Part shown: one piece after another, positions 16,169 to 24,036 of the stretch
Layout of the letters: every line of letters begins with the position of its first letter
How positions within the stretch are numbered: position 1 is the first letter of the stretch
Assembly (NCBI RefSeq): GCF_010894405.1
Contig: NZ_JAAIYA010000009.1
Span: 286,557 to 350,556 of the forward strand
Origin: Pyxidicoccus caerfyrddinensis
GTDB taxonomy: Bacteria; Myxococcota; Myxococcia; Myxococcales; Myxococcaceae
DNA length: 64,000 bases
Direction of reading: 5' to 3'
Notes under the pieces: model-generated
Seen by the model: only the letters and a program-made list of their open reading frames with translations
What the model was told of the DNA's origin: nothing
The model's database searches: none
Made by a program: the position numbers and the translations under genes

Positions 16169-16741
16169 ATGAGGGCAGGAGGGCGCGCGGCACTGGTGCT
16201 GGCACTGACGGTGGGCGCATGTCGCGCCCGGAGCCCGGACGTCACCTCGGCGCCCGACGCGGGTGCCGGCGTCAGGGCCCAGGCCGCGGACCTGCCGCTC
16301 CCGGGCTGCGACGTGCTCATGCCCGCCGACGTGCGCGACTTGATGCTCCCCGGCTTCACCATGAAGGAGGAGCGCGCGTGCCCGACGTGCGGGCCCCTGT
16401 GCACCTTCCGCTCGACCTCCGAAGCGGACACCTCCGCGTCGGTGGCCTGGGACTGCAACCCCCGCCACACGCAGGCGGACGTGAAGGCGCTGATGGCCCC
16501 CACCCTGCGGGCCGGCGGTGAAGAAGTGCCCGCGCTGGGCCGCGCCGCCGTCCGCCGCGCTCCCGCGCAGGGCATGCTCCAGGTGATGACGTGGGACGAC
16601 GACACGCCCTGCGCCCTCATCGTCACCTGGCTGGGCGCGGACACGGACCGGGCCCTCGACGTCGCGCGCTCCGCCCTCGTCGCCACGACGCCGGCAGTGC
16701 TCGCCACGCCCGCGGCCGCGGCCGACGCCGGCGAGCCCTGA
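16169..16741 (+). CDS. Hypothetical lipoprotein
   Basis: A 190-residue protein with a lipobox LTVGAC at residues 13-18. The mature part has paired cysteines (CPTCGPLC, plus C at LPGCDV and WDCNP), suggesting disulfides in the periplasm or outer membrane, and an alanine-rich C-terminus. No family is recognised. The start ATG 16169 is preceded by AGGGAG, and TACATT near 16122 may be its -10 element. It is a single gene, convergent with the next one and separated by a strong hairpin. Confidence 0.75.
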   Translation: MRAGGRAALVLALTVGACRARSPDVTSAPDAGAGVRAQAADLPLPGCDVLMPADVRDLMLPGFTMKEERACPTCGPLCTFRSTSEADTSASVAWDCNPRHTQADVKALMAPTLRAGGEEVPALGRAAVRRAPAQGMLQVMTWDDDTPCALIVTWLGADTDRALDVARSALVATTPAVLATPAAAADAGEP

Positions 16742-16750
16742 AACGACAGC

Positions 16751-16785
16751 GGGGGCCGGCTCCGCGTGACGCGGAAGCGGCCCCC
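16751..16785. terminator. Bidirectional hairpin terminator
   Basis: GGGGGCCG (16751-16758) pairs with CGGCCCCC (16778-16785), and inside it TCCGCG pairs with CGCGGA around a TGA loop. It lies between two convergent genes (stops at 16741 and 16818). Confidence 0.8.
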
Positions 16786-16817
16786 GTCTGACTCCAGGCC
16801 CTGACGGGCCCCTGCGC

Positions 16818-18842
16818 TCACAGCGTGCGCAGGTACTCCACGAGGTCGTCGACCTCCGCGTCGCTCAGCTGCGCCGTGGAGCCGTGCCGGTTCGTGTCAC
16901 GCCCCTGCGTGAGCCGCTCCTTCAGCGTCAGGGCGCTGCCGTCGTGCAGGTACGGCGCCGTGCGCGCCAGGCCCAGCAGCGACGGCGTGTTGAGGCCCAC
17001 CTTGCGCACCTGCGCGTCATCCTGGATGGGGCCATTGGTGATGAAGGTGCCCACGTCGGCCTGCTTGTTGTTCGTGAGCGTCTCGCCCTCGTGGCAGGTG
17101 TCGCAGCTGGCCTTCTTGAAGACGAGCGCCCCGCGGGCCTGCGCGTCGGTGAGGGCCTCGCGCTTGTGCGGGTTGTCCGGCACGGGGATGACGTCGATGA
17201 AGGACGACAGCTGCGACACCATCACGCTGTCCAGCGCCGTGCCGCCCATGCGCCGGCGCACCGTGGCGTCCAGGAAGTCACGCAGCGTGGGGAACTCGCC
17301 GCTCCAGTGGAACGGGCCCGTCTTCGTCACCTTGCGGCCCGCGAGGCTGGGCGTCTGGCGCGGGCCGTCCGGGAAGCCCCACACGTGGCCGTCCTCGCGG
17401 CCGTCCAGGTGGCAGGACGCGCAGGACGCGCTCACCGAGGCGCTCGTCATGCGCGAGTCCAGCGCCGAGTAGAAGAGCTTGCGGCCGGCGACGGCCTGGG
17501 GCTCCAGCACGTCACCCACCAGCGCCAGCGCCGCGCCCTCCGCGTGCACGTTGGCCACGCCCGAGGAGCCGTCGCTCACCAGCGTCGTCACCGTGTGGTC
17601 GAACGCGTTGTGGACGAAGGCCTTGCGCCCGTCGCGCGTCATCGCGATGCCGCTGGGCCCGGAGCCGACGCGCACCAGCTGGCGCACGCTGCTGCCGGTG
17701 AAGTTCACGATGTCCGGCCCCGAGCGGCGGTCCATGGGGATGATGGCCACGTTGTCCGTCTCGCGGTTCACCACGAAGACCCACAGCCCGGACGGGTCCA
17801 CCACCGCCGCCACCGGTCCCTGGATGGCGTGCGTGGGCTCCGGGCTGACGATGGTGGACGGCGGGAAGTCCGGCGACTGCTCCGGGGGCGGGCGGCACTG
17901 GTCCAGGTCGTCCACCACCGGCCTGCCGTCTTCGGTGTCGAAGGTGACGATGCCCGGGGCCACCACGCCGGCCGAGCTGCACGGGCTACCGCCGCCATAG
18001 AGCGAGCCATCACCGCCCGAGGGGTTGCCCGTATTCGGCCCGCCGATGGGGTCCTCGCGCGCCCACAGCACCGGCGCCAGCGCGCGCTCGCCGTTCGGCG
18101 TCAGCACCACGTCCGACATGCCGCGCGGCCGGAAGCGGATGTTCAGCGCCACGCCCGGCGGCAGGGGGGCATCCGACGAGCCGGAGCCGCCGCTGCTGGA
18201 GGAGTCACTGACGTTGGCGCGCGAGTACAGGTCCGTGCGCTCGCGCTGCACGCGGGGCCGGCCGGAGTCCGACAGGTCCACCGTCACCAGATCGCTGTGC
18301 CGGAAGAGGCTGACGAGCGCGCGCTTGCCGTTGTCCACCAGCGCGATGCCGCGCGGCTCCTCGCCCACCGGCAACTCCCAGCGGACCGTCAGGTTGCGCG
18401 TGTCCACGGCCATCAGCGTGCCGTGCTCGCTGGAGTCCAGCGCGGTGCTGTTCACCACGTACAGCGTGTCCCCGCCCGGCGCGACGGCCAGGCCCATGGG
18501 CTCCACGCCCACGGAGATGCGCGCCGCCTCGTTCCAGTCACCCCGGCGGATGACGGACACGCTGCGCTCGGCGCGGTTGGAGACGTAGACGGTGTCGTCC
18601 GGGCCCACCACCACGCGCTCGGGGCCGCGGCCGACCTTCACCTCGCCCACCTTCTCGTTGCGCCCGGTGTCCACCACCGACAGCACGCCGTTGTCGGCGT
18701 CCACGACGTACAGGAAGGCGTCATCGCGGCTGAGCGCCACCGAGCCTGACGCGTTGTTCCACGTCGCCTCGGCCTGGCGGTCACCACACGCCGTCAGGCC
18801 CAGCATCGAAGCCAGCACCGCGGCAAGAACGTGCCGTCTCAT
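16818..18842 (-). CDS. Lipoprotein with beta-propeller and di-haem cytochrome c domains
   Basis: A 674-residue lipoprotein (lipobox LTACG, residues 15-19). The N-terminal two thirds contain repeated SRDDAFLYVVDADNGVLSV-type blades of a YVTN-like propeller, interrupted by a Ser/Gly-rich insertion. The C-terminal third has two haem-binding sites, CASCH and CDTCH, in a di-haem cytochrome c peroxidase-like arrangement with TPSLLGLARTAPYLHDG. It is probably a surface or outer-membrane redox protein, and the reaction is unknown. The start ATG 18842 is supported by GAGGAGG upstream. A longer reading frame to 19010 lacks support. A similar architecture occurs at 46077-48386. Confidence 0.88.
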   Translation of the reverse strand: MRRHVLAAVLASMLGLTACGDRQAEATWNNASGSVALSRDDAFLYVVDADNGVLSVVDTGRNEKVGEVKVGRGPERVVVGPDDTVYVSNRAERSVSVIRRGDWNEAARISVGVEPMGLAVAPGGDTLYVVNSTALDSSEHGTLMAVDTRNLTVRWELPVGEEPRGIALVDNGKRALVSLFRHSDLVTVDLSDSGRPRVQRERTDLYSRANVSDSSSSGGSGSSDAPLPPGVALNIRFRPRGMSDVVLTPNGERALAPVLWAREDPIGGPNTGNPSGGDGSLYGGGSPCSSAGVVAPGIVTFDTEDGRPVVDDLDQCRPPPEQSPDFPPSTIVSPEPTHAIQGPVAAVVDPSGLWVFVVNRETDNVAIIPMDRRSGPDIVNFTGSSVRQLVRVGSGPSGIAMTRDGRKAFVHNAFDHTVTTLVSDGSSGVANVHAEGAALALVGDVLEPQAVAGRKLFYSALDSRMTSASVSASCASCHLDGREDGHVWGFPDGPRQTPSLAGRKVTKTGPFHWSGEFPTLRDFLDATVRRRMGGTALDSVMVSQLSSFIDVIPVPDNPHKREALTDAQARGALVFKKASCDTCHEGETLTNNKQADVGTFITNGPIQDDAQVRKVGLNTPSLLGLARTAPYLHDGSALTLKERLTQGRDTNRHGSTAQLSDAEVDDLVEYLRTL

Positions 18843-19090
18843 TGGAAGGTCCTCCTCACAAGCGCCCGGCCCCGTCACCCACGGCCCGAGCCAGACTCCG
18901 AGCGCCTGCGACATGTAGCGGGGGAAATGACGGCCGGCCCTGGTCGCTCGCCTCCCCCGCGGGCCCACATGCTTGCACCAGAAGGCCCCGGAAGTCGATG
19001 TCTTACACACCCCGGGTGTGGGTGGTGGACAGTCTCCGGGCGGGCGTTCCCCTTGAAACGTCGCGAGCGTGTCGCCCCGGGTGGGAGTAA

Positions 19091-20632
19091 ATGAGAGAAG
19101 CCGTGTCGCGCTCTCCCCCCGTCATCCTCAACTTCCGGCGCACGTTCGCCCTGCTCATCGTCCTGGTGGTGGTGCCGTCCGCCGGCCTGTCCGGCTTCGG
19201 CGTGGTGGCCATCATCAACGAGCGCGCCGCGGTGGAGAAGCGACTGGAGTCCGCCTGGCGCGGCACGCTGGAGTCACTGTCCTCCGAGCTGCCGAAGGCG
19301 CTGGCGTCCGCCCATCTGGAAGAGGAGGCGGGCACGCTGCGGCTCGTCATGCCGGACGGGCGGGTGGTGTCCGAGCCGGACGGCACCTTCCAGGTGCAGG
19401 ACGGCCGCGTCCACACCAGCGACCCCCAACTGTCGGAGGCCGTCACCGCCGTGCTCCCGGAGACGGGCTCGCTGCCCACCGAGCCCACCGTCTTCACCCT
19501 GACGGCCGGCGGGCGCGCGGTGATGGTGGCCGCCGAGCGCAAGGACGACGTGGTGCGCGGCGTGCGCCTGTCGGTGCGGGCGCTGGAGTCGCTGCTGGCG
19601 GAGAACGTGGACCCCCGCGCGGTCTCCGGAGAGCCGGTGCGCTTCACGCTGCAGCCCGTGCCGCGCGAGGTCAACGAGGGCGGGCTGATGGGCCGGCTGG
19701 TGTCGGAGGTGGCGCAGGCCCGCGCCAGTGCGCTGGGCCCCGTGGGGCTCGCCGAGCGCGTGCTGTCCCCGCCCCTCCAGGACTTCCGGCTGGTGGTGCT
19801 GCCCACCGGCGAGGACCCGGTGGCGCGCGCCTCCACGCGCAACCGCGTGCTGTACGGCGTGCTGCTGGGCCTCTTCTACCTGACGCTCACCTTCGGCGTC
19901 GTCTACACCGGCCGCGCCCTCTACCGTGAGGCGCAGCTGTCCCGGATGAAGACGGACTTCGTGTCGCTGGTGAGCCATGAGCTGCGCACGCCGCTCACCT
20001 CCATCCGCATGTTCATCGAGACGCTCGCCCTGGGGCGGCTGAAGGACCCGGCGCAGATGCAGGAGGTGCTCACCCTGCTGACGCGCGAGACGGAGCGCCT
20101 GTCCATCTTCATCGAGCGCGTGCTGGACTGGGCGCGCATCGAAGGGGGCCGCAAGGTGTACCAGCGCTCGCCCCTGCCGGTGATGGACGTGGTGGAGGCG
20201 GCGGTGGCGGCCTTCCGCGCCCAGCGGCTGGAGGGCGGCGTGGACCTGAAGGTGGACGTGCAGGGCAGCCTGCCGCGGCTGGACGTGGACAAGGACGCCA
20301 TGGCCGGGGCCCTGCTCAACCTCCTGCAGAATGCCTACAAGTACAGCGGCCCCGAAGACCGTCGCATCGTCCTCAGCGTGCGCGGAGGACACCGGCACGT
20401 GGACCTTTCGGTGGAGGACAACGGCGTGGGGATTGCCCCGAAAGAGCGCAAGCGCATCTTCGAGCGCTTCTACCGCGTGGATAACCTGCTGACACGGCGC
20501 ACGGAGGGCAGCGGGCTGGGGCTGGCCATCGCCCGGCGCATCGTCGAGGCTCACGGCGGACGCATCAACGTGCACAGCGAGCTCGGCAAGGGCAGCCGGT
20601 TCACCATCCACCTGCCGGTAGGGAAGGCATGA
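19091..20632 (+). CDS. Membrane sensor histidine kinase
   Basis: A 513-residue kinase with one transmembrane segment at about residues 18-40, an extracytoplasmic sensor region, and a second membrane segment at about 257-278. The dimerisation/phosphoacceptor domain carries SHELRTPLTSIRMF near residue 296, and the HATPase domain has NLLQNAYKY, DNGVGIAPKE and GSGLGLAIARRIV. No HAMP or PAS domain is obvious. It overlaps the response-regulator gene by 4 bp (ATGA), so they form a cognate pair. The signal sensed is unknown. Confidence 0.95.
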   Translation: MREAVSRSPPVILNFRRTFALLIVLVVVPSAGLSGFGVVAIINERAAVEKRLESAWRGTLESLSSELPKALASAHLEEEAGTLRLVMPDGRVVSEPDGTFQVQDGRVHTSDPQLSEAVTAVLPETGSLPTEPTVFTLTAGGRAVMVAAERKDDVVRGVRLSVRALESLLAENVDPRAVSGEPVRFTLQPVPREVNEGGLMGRLVSEVAQARASALGPVGLAERVLSPPLQDFRLVVLPTGEDPVARASTRNRVLYGVLLGLFYLTLTFGVVYTGRALYREAQLSRMKTDFVSLVSHELRTPLTSIRMFIETLALGRLKDPAQMQEVLTLLTRETERLSIFIERVLDWARIEGGRKVYQRSPLPVMDVVEAAVAAFRAQRLEGGVDLKVDVQGSLPRLDVDKDAMAGALLNLLQNAYKYSGPEDRRIVLSVRGGHRHVDLSVEDNGVGIAPKERKRIFERFYRVDNLLTRRTEGSGLGLAIARRIVEAHGGRINVHSELGKGSRFTIHLPVGKA

Positions 20633-21324
20633 CGGAGACGACGCGGCGCATCCTGGTGGTGGAGGATGACTTGTCCATCCTCGCCGGCCTGTCCATGAAC
20701 CTGCGCTTCGAGGGCTACGAGGTCCTCCAGGCCCAGGACGGGCGCACCGGGCTTGCGCGCGCGCTGGACGAGTCGCCGGACCTGGTGGTGCTGGACCTCA
20801 TGCTCCCGGAGCTCAACGGCTTCGAGCTCCTCAAGGAGCTGCGCCAGCGCGGCCGCGACACGCCCGTGGTGGTGCTGTCCGCCAAGGGCATGGAGACGGA
20901 CAAGATTCTGGGCCTCAACCTGGGCGCGGACGACTACGTGGTGAAGCCGTTCGGCCTCCAGGAGCTGCTGGCCCGCATCAAGGCCGTGCTGCGTCGGCGC
21001 TACCCCACCGCGGGCGCGGCGCCTCCGCCAGTGACGTTCGGCGACGTGAGCGTGGACATGTCCGCGCGCACGGTGGCCCGCAACGGCACGCCCGTGGACC
21101 TGACGGCGCAGGAGTTCAAGCTGCTGGCCCACTTCCTCGGCCACCCGGGGCGCACCTTCACCCGCGACGAGCTGCTGTCCGGCGCGTGGGGCTACCACTA
21201 CGAGGGCAGCGCGCGCACCGTGGACAACTTCATGCGCCAGCTGCGCCTGAAGTTCGAGCCGGACCCCGAGGAGCCCCGCCACTTCCTCACCGTGCGCGGC
21301 CTGGGCTACCGCTTCGAGCGGTAG
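20629..21324 (+). CDS. OmpR/PhoB-family response regulator
   Basis: A 231-residue regulator with a receiver domain (acidic pair EDD near residue 10, phosphoacceptor aspartate in VVLDLMLPELNG, conserved lysine in YVVKPFG) and a C-terminal winged helix with LTAQEFKLLAHFL and RTVDNFMRQLRLKFE. It is phosphorylated by the upstream kinase, to which it is translationally coupled. Targets cannot be deduced from the window. It ends 4 bp before the convergent methyltransferase gene. Confidence 0.96.
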   Translation: MTETTRRILVVEDDLSILAGLSMNLRFEGYEVLQAQDGRTGLARALDESPDLVVLDLMLPELNGFELLKELRQRGRDTPVVVLSAKGMETDKILGLNLGADDYVVKPFGLQELLARIKAVLRRRYPTAGAAPPPVTFGDVSVDMSARTVARNGTPVDLTAQEFKLLAHFLGHPGRTFTRDELLSGAWGYHYEGSARTVDNFMRQLRLKFEPDPEEPRHFLTVRGLGYRFER

Positions 21325-21328
21325 GGCT

Positions 21329-22027
21329 TCACGGCCCGGCGATGCCGATGTGCCGCGAGTCCTCCAAATCGAAGGGCTTGCCGTCGAAGCGGCCGTAGCG
21401 CTCGCGCGGCACGAGGCCGGCGGCGTTGAGGGCCGTGTCCAATTCCTCCGGGGAGAAGTGCCGCAGCTTGAGGCGGCGGATGGGGCTGGGGCCTCCGGGC
21501 TGCTTGCGCTCGCGCAGGTGCAGGGCGAACAGCGGGCGGCGTGGCTCCAGGCCGGCACCGGGCTCCTCGTCGTCGCGCGGGAGCACCGGCTCGCGGGGCG
21601 TGTTGAGCACGTCGTAGACGAAGGTGCCCCCCGGGGCCAGGTGGAAGCGCACCGTGGCCAGGAAGGCCTCCAGGTCATCATTGCCCGGCATCAGCCCCAG
21701 CGCGTGCTGCGGGGCCAGCACCAGCGGGAAGCGGTCCGGCAGGCGCAGGGAGCGCAGGTCCATCACCTGGAAGCGGGCGCGGTTGGACACCTCCGCGGAC
21801 TCCGAGGCACGGCGCTCCTCGGCGGAGCGAATCATCACCTCCGACGGGTCCACGCCCACGGTGGTGAAGCCGTGCTCGGCCAGGGCCCACACCACGCGGC
21901 CATTGGCGGCGCCCAGCACCAGCACGGGCCCGCCATGCTCGCTTGCTTGCCGGGTGTAGAAGAGGAGGTCCGGCTCCTGCCCTACCAGTGAAAGCGGCGT
22001 CCGGCCCCGCGCGTCGTTTCCACCCAT
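21329..22027 (-). CDS. Class I SAM-dependent methyltransferase
   Basis: A 232-residue protein with motif I VLVLGAANGRVVWALAE, an acidic residue binding the ribose (VGVDPSEVMI), and a later LAPGGTFVYDV strand as in small-molecule methyltransferases. The substrate is not predictable. Start is ATG 22027 with a short upstream GGGAG. In-frame upstream codons lack better ribosome sites. It is divergent from the following lipoprotein gene. Confidence 0.85.
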   Translation of the reverse strand: MGGNDARGRTPLSLVGQEPDLLFYTRQASEHGGPVLVLGAANGRVVWALAEHGFTTVGVDPSEVMIRSAEERRASESAEVSNRARFQVMDLRSLRLPDRFPLVLAPQHALGLMPGNDDLEAFLATVRFHLAPGGTFVYDVLNTPREPVLPRDDEEPGAGLEPRRPLFALHLRERKQPGGPSPIRRLKLRHFSPEELDTALNAAGLVPRERYGRFDGKPFDLEDSRHIGIAGP

Positions 22028-22234
22028 TCTCCCAGGAACTAGCACGTTTCCAGGGCTCTTCGGGACAGGCACGTGCACACGGTGGGAACCGCGTTGCCCA
22101 CCGCGTGTCGGGGAGCGGACGGTGGCCCCCCTCCCAGGGACGGGCCGCGCTGGCACCCCGCTTGCGAAGGAGCGGCGCGGACGCGGCTGCCCGTGACGGG
22201 CCGGCCGGTTTCTTCGCAGGGGTGGGTGGCGGAT

Positions 22235-23959
22235 ATGACGGGCGGATGGCGTTGGGCGGGCGCGCTCTTCATGGCGGGCGCGATGTGGACGGCGGTGGGC
22301 TGCGGCTCGGGGAACGAGTCGGCGGACCCGGGGAAGCCGGTGGTCGAGGACCCTCCAGAGGCCGTTCAACCGCCAGCGGAGGACTCCGGGACTCCCGACG
22401 CGGGGGGCAACCTGCCGGACGCCGGGGGGGAAATCCCCGATGCCGGCACCCCGCCTGTCGACGGGGGTTCCGACCCCGTGCCGGATGCGGGCACGCCTGA
22501 CTCCGGAACGCCGGACTCCGGCACCCCCGACTCCGGTACGCCGGACGCGGGCGAGGTGGTCGTCACCATCCCCTCCTCCGCGGGCTGGGAGTTCTACGGT
22601 CGCCAGCAGGGAGGCCCGCGCTTCGTCTACGGCGTCAGCGCGGACCAGGGCGGCAACGTCTGGGTGGCCGGCGGTGAGGACGGCCTCTTCCTGATGAAGA
22701 AGGGCGACAACACCCTCCGCCGCTTCACCCTGGAGGACGGCCTGCACCCGTACGGCATCATGCGCGACGGCGTGGGTGGCCCGCCTCCGGGCGACAAGTA
22801 CCTCAAGGTCATCTCCGTGGCCGGCGGTCCCTCGGGCACCGTGTTCGTGGGCTACGAGGGCAAGCCCCCGCAGAAGGGCATGCCCACCTGCGAGGACGAG
22901 TGGGACCAGTCCTACAACGCCGGACGGGAGCCCATCGCCGCCATCTACAAGAGCGGCGACGCGGACAAGGTGACGCTCAAGGCCGACGGCACCCTCAAGG
23001 TCGTGCACTACGACATCCACACCGGACCGAACAAGGTCAGCCGGGAGATGCGCGGGCGCGAGAAGCTCTGCACCATCCACCGCATCGCCTATGACCCGAA
23101 GACGCAGAGCGTCTGGTTCGGCGGCAACCACGGCTTCGCCCGGGGTGACGCGGAGTTCGATGGCAACGTCCCGGTCGCGTGCTTCGACCCGCGCCCGTAC
23201 ACGGACAAGGACTTCTGGTGGGACTTCTCCTGCAACGGGCTCCTGGAGCATGTGCACCCGGCCATCTCCGGCGCGCCCGCTCCCGGAGGCTCTGCTCCGG
23301 TCCTGACGGACCGCTACTTCGGCATCGCCGTGGCCGAAAACGGTGACGTCTTCTTCGGCGGGCAACTGCGCTCCACGCGCTTCCGCTACGGCACCAATGG
23401 TGGGAACTACTGGCGCGCCCAGGCCGAGACGGAGGACCCGCCGTACAGCTGGAACCGCTTCGACATCTGGGAGGACAAGGACCGGGACGAGGAGTGGCCC
23501 TACCCCACGGAGGCGGACCGGGTGGATGACCACATCTCCGCCATGTCCGTGACGAGCAGCGGGGACGTGTGGGTCAGCTCCTTCTTCTACGGCCTGGCCC
23601 GGCTGAGCCCGAACGGCACCGTACAGACCAAGGTGATGCAGGACCTCATCAACTACACGCCCGCGGGCAATGGAAAGCCGGCCCAGGCCCCCTCCTCGGC
23701 GGTGGCGGTGGACCCGCAGGACGGCAGCGTCTGGGTGGGCGCCCACTGGTGGGGCGGCATGACCCGGCTCAAGAGCGGCGAGGTCATGAAGTACGGCACC
23801 AACGTCTTCGGCAGCCAGCTCGTCAATGGCAGCAGTGTCTCGGACATCCAGTTCGACCGCAGCGGCGGCAAGCGCCGGGTGCTCGTGTCCTTCCAGGGCT
23901 ACACGAAGAAGGACGGCACCGTGGTTCCCGGCATCATCGGCATCTACACGGGTGACTGA
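22235..23959 (+). CDS. Lipoprotein with propeller-like repeats
   Basis: A 574-residue lipoprotein with lipobox TAVGC near residue 23. A disordered Pro/Gly/Asp linker (about residues 30-110) contains four tandem Gly-Thr-Pro-Asp-Ser/Ala units and keeps the folded part away from the membrane. The rest has repeated GNVWVAGG-, QSVWFGGNHG- and GSVWVGAHWW-type segments like two-component regulator propeller blades. The function is unknown and the family is common in myxobacteria. ATG 22235 gives a proper signal peptide. A strong terminator follows. Confidence 0.82.
   Translation: MTGGWRWAGALFMAGAMWTAVGCGSGNESADPGKPVVEDPPEAVQPPAEDSGTPDAGGNLPDAGGEIPDAGTPPVDGGSDPVPDAGTPDSGTPDSGTPDSGTPDAGEVVVTIPSSAGWEFYGRQQGGPRFVYGVSADQGGNVWVAGGEDGLFLMKKGDNTLRRFTLEDGLHPYGIMRDGVGGPPPGDKYLKVISVAGGPSGTVFVGYEGKPPQKGMPTCEDEWDQSYNAGREPIAAIYKSGDADKVTLKADGTLKVVHYDIHTGPNKVSREMRGREKLCTIHRIAYDPKTQSVWFGGNHGFARGDAEFDGNVPVACFDPRPYTDKDFWWDFSCNGLLEHVHPAISGAPAPGGSAPVLTDRYFGIAVAENGDVFFGGQLRSTRFRYGTNGGNYWRAQAETEDPPYSWNRFDIWEDKDRDEEWPYPTEADRVDDHISAMSVTSSGDVWVSSFFYGLARLSPNGTVQTKVMQDLINYTPAGNGKPAQAPSSAVAVDPQDGSVWVGAHWWGGMTRLKSGEVMKYGTNVFGSQLVNGSSVSDIQFDRSGGKRRVLVSFQGYTKKDGTVVPGIIGIYTGD
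22490..22549 (+). repeat. Four tandem 15-bp coding repeats
   Basis: Four 15-bp units (22490-22504, 22505-22519, 22520-22534, 22535-22549) encode GTPDS, GTPDS, GTPDS and GTPDA in the lipoprotein linker. Third positions differ between units, so the amino acid repeat is maintained better than the DNA repeat. Confidence 0.85.
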
Positions 23960-23983
23960 CCCCACCCGCGTAGCCTGAAGGCG

Positions 23984-24027
23984 CGGCGGCCGTCCTCTCA
24001 CACCGGGGGACGGCCGCCGTCTTCTTT
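23984..24027 (+). terminator. Rho-independent terminator
   Basis: A perfect 12-bp stem (CGGCGGCCGTCC at 23984-23995 with GGACGGCCGCCG at 24008-24019) is followed by TCTTCTTT. It ends the lipoprotein gene and faces the convergent amidohydrolase gene. Confidence 0.85.
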
Positions 24028-24036
24028 CACGGCGCC

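Noticed and set aside
22490..22549. Possible CRISPR or minisatellite
   Set aside because: The four 15-bp units are in-frame codons for a Gly-Thr-Pro-Asp-Ser linker without spacers.
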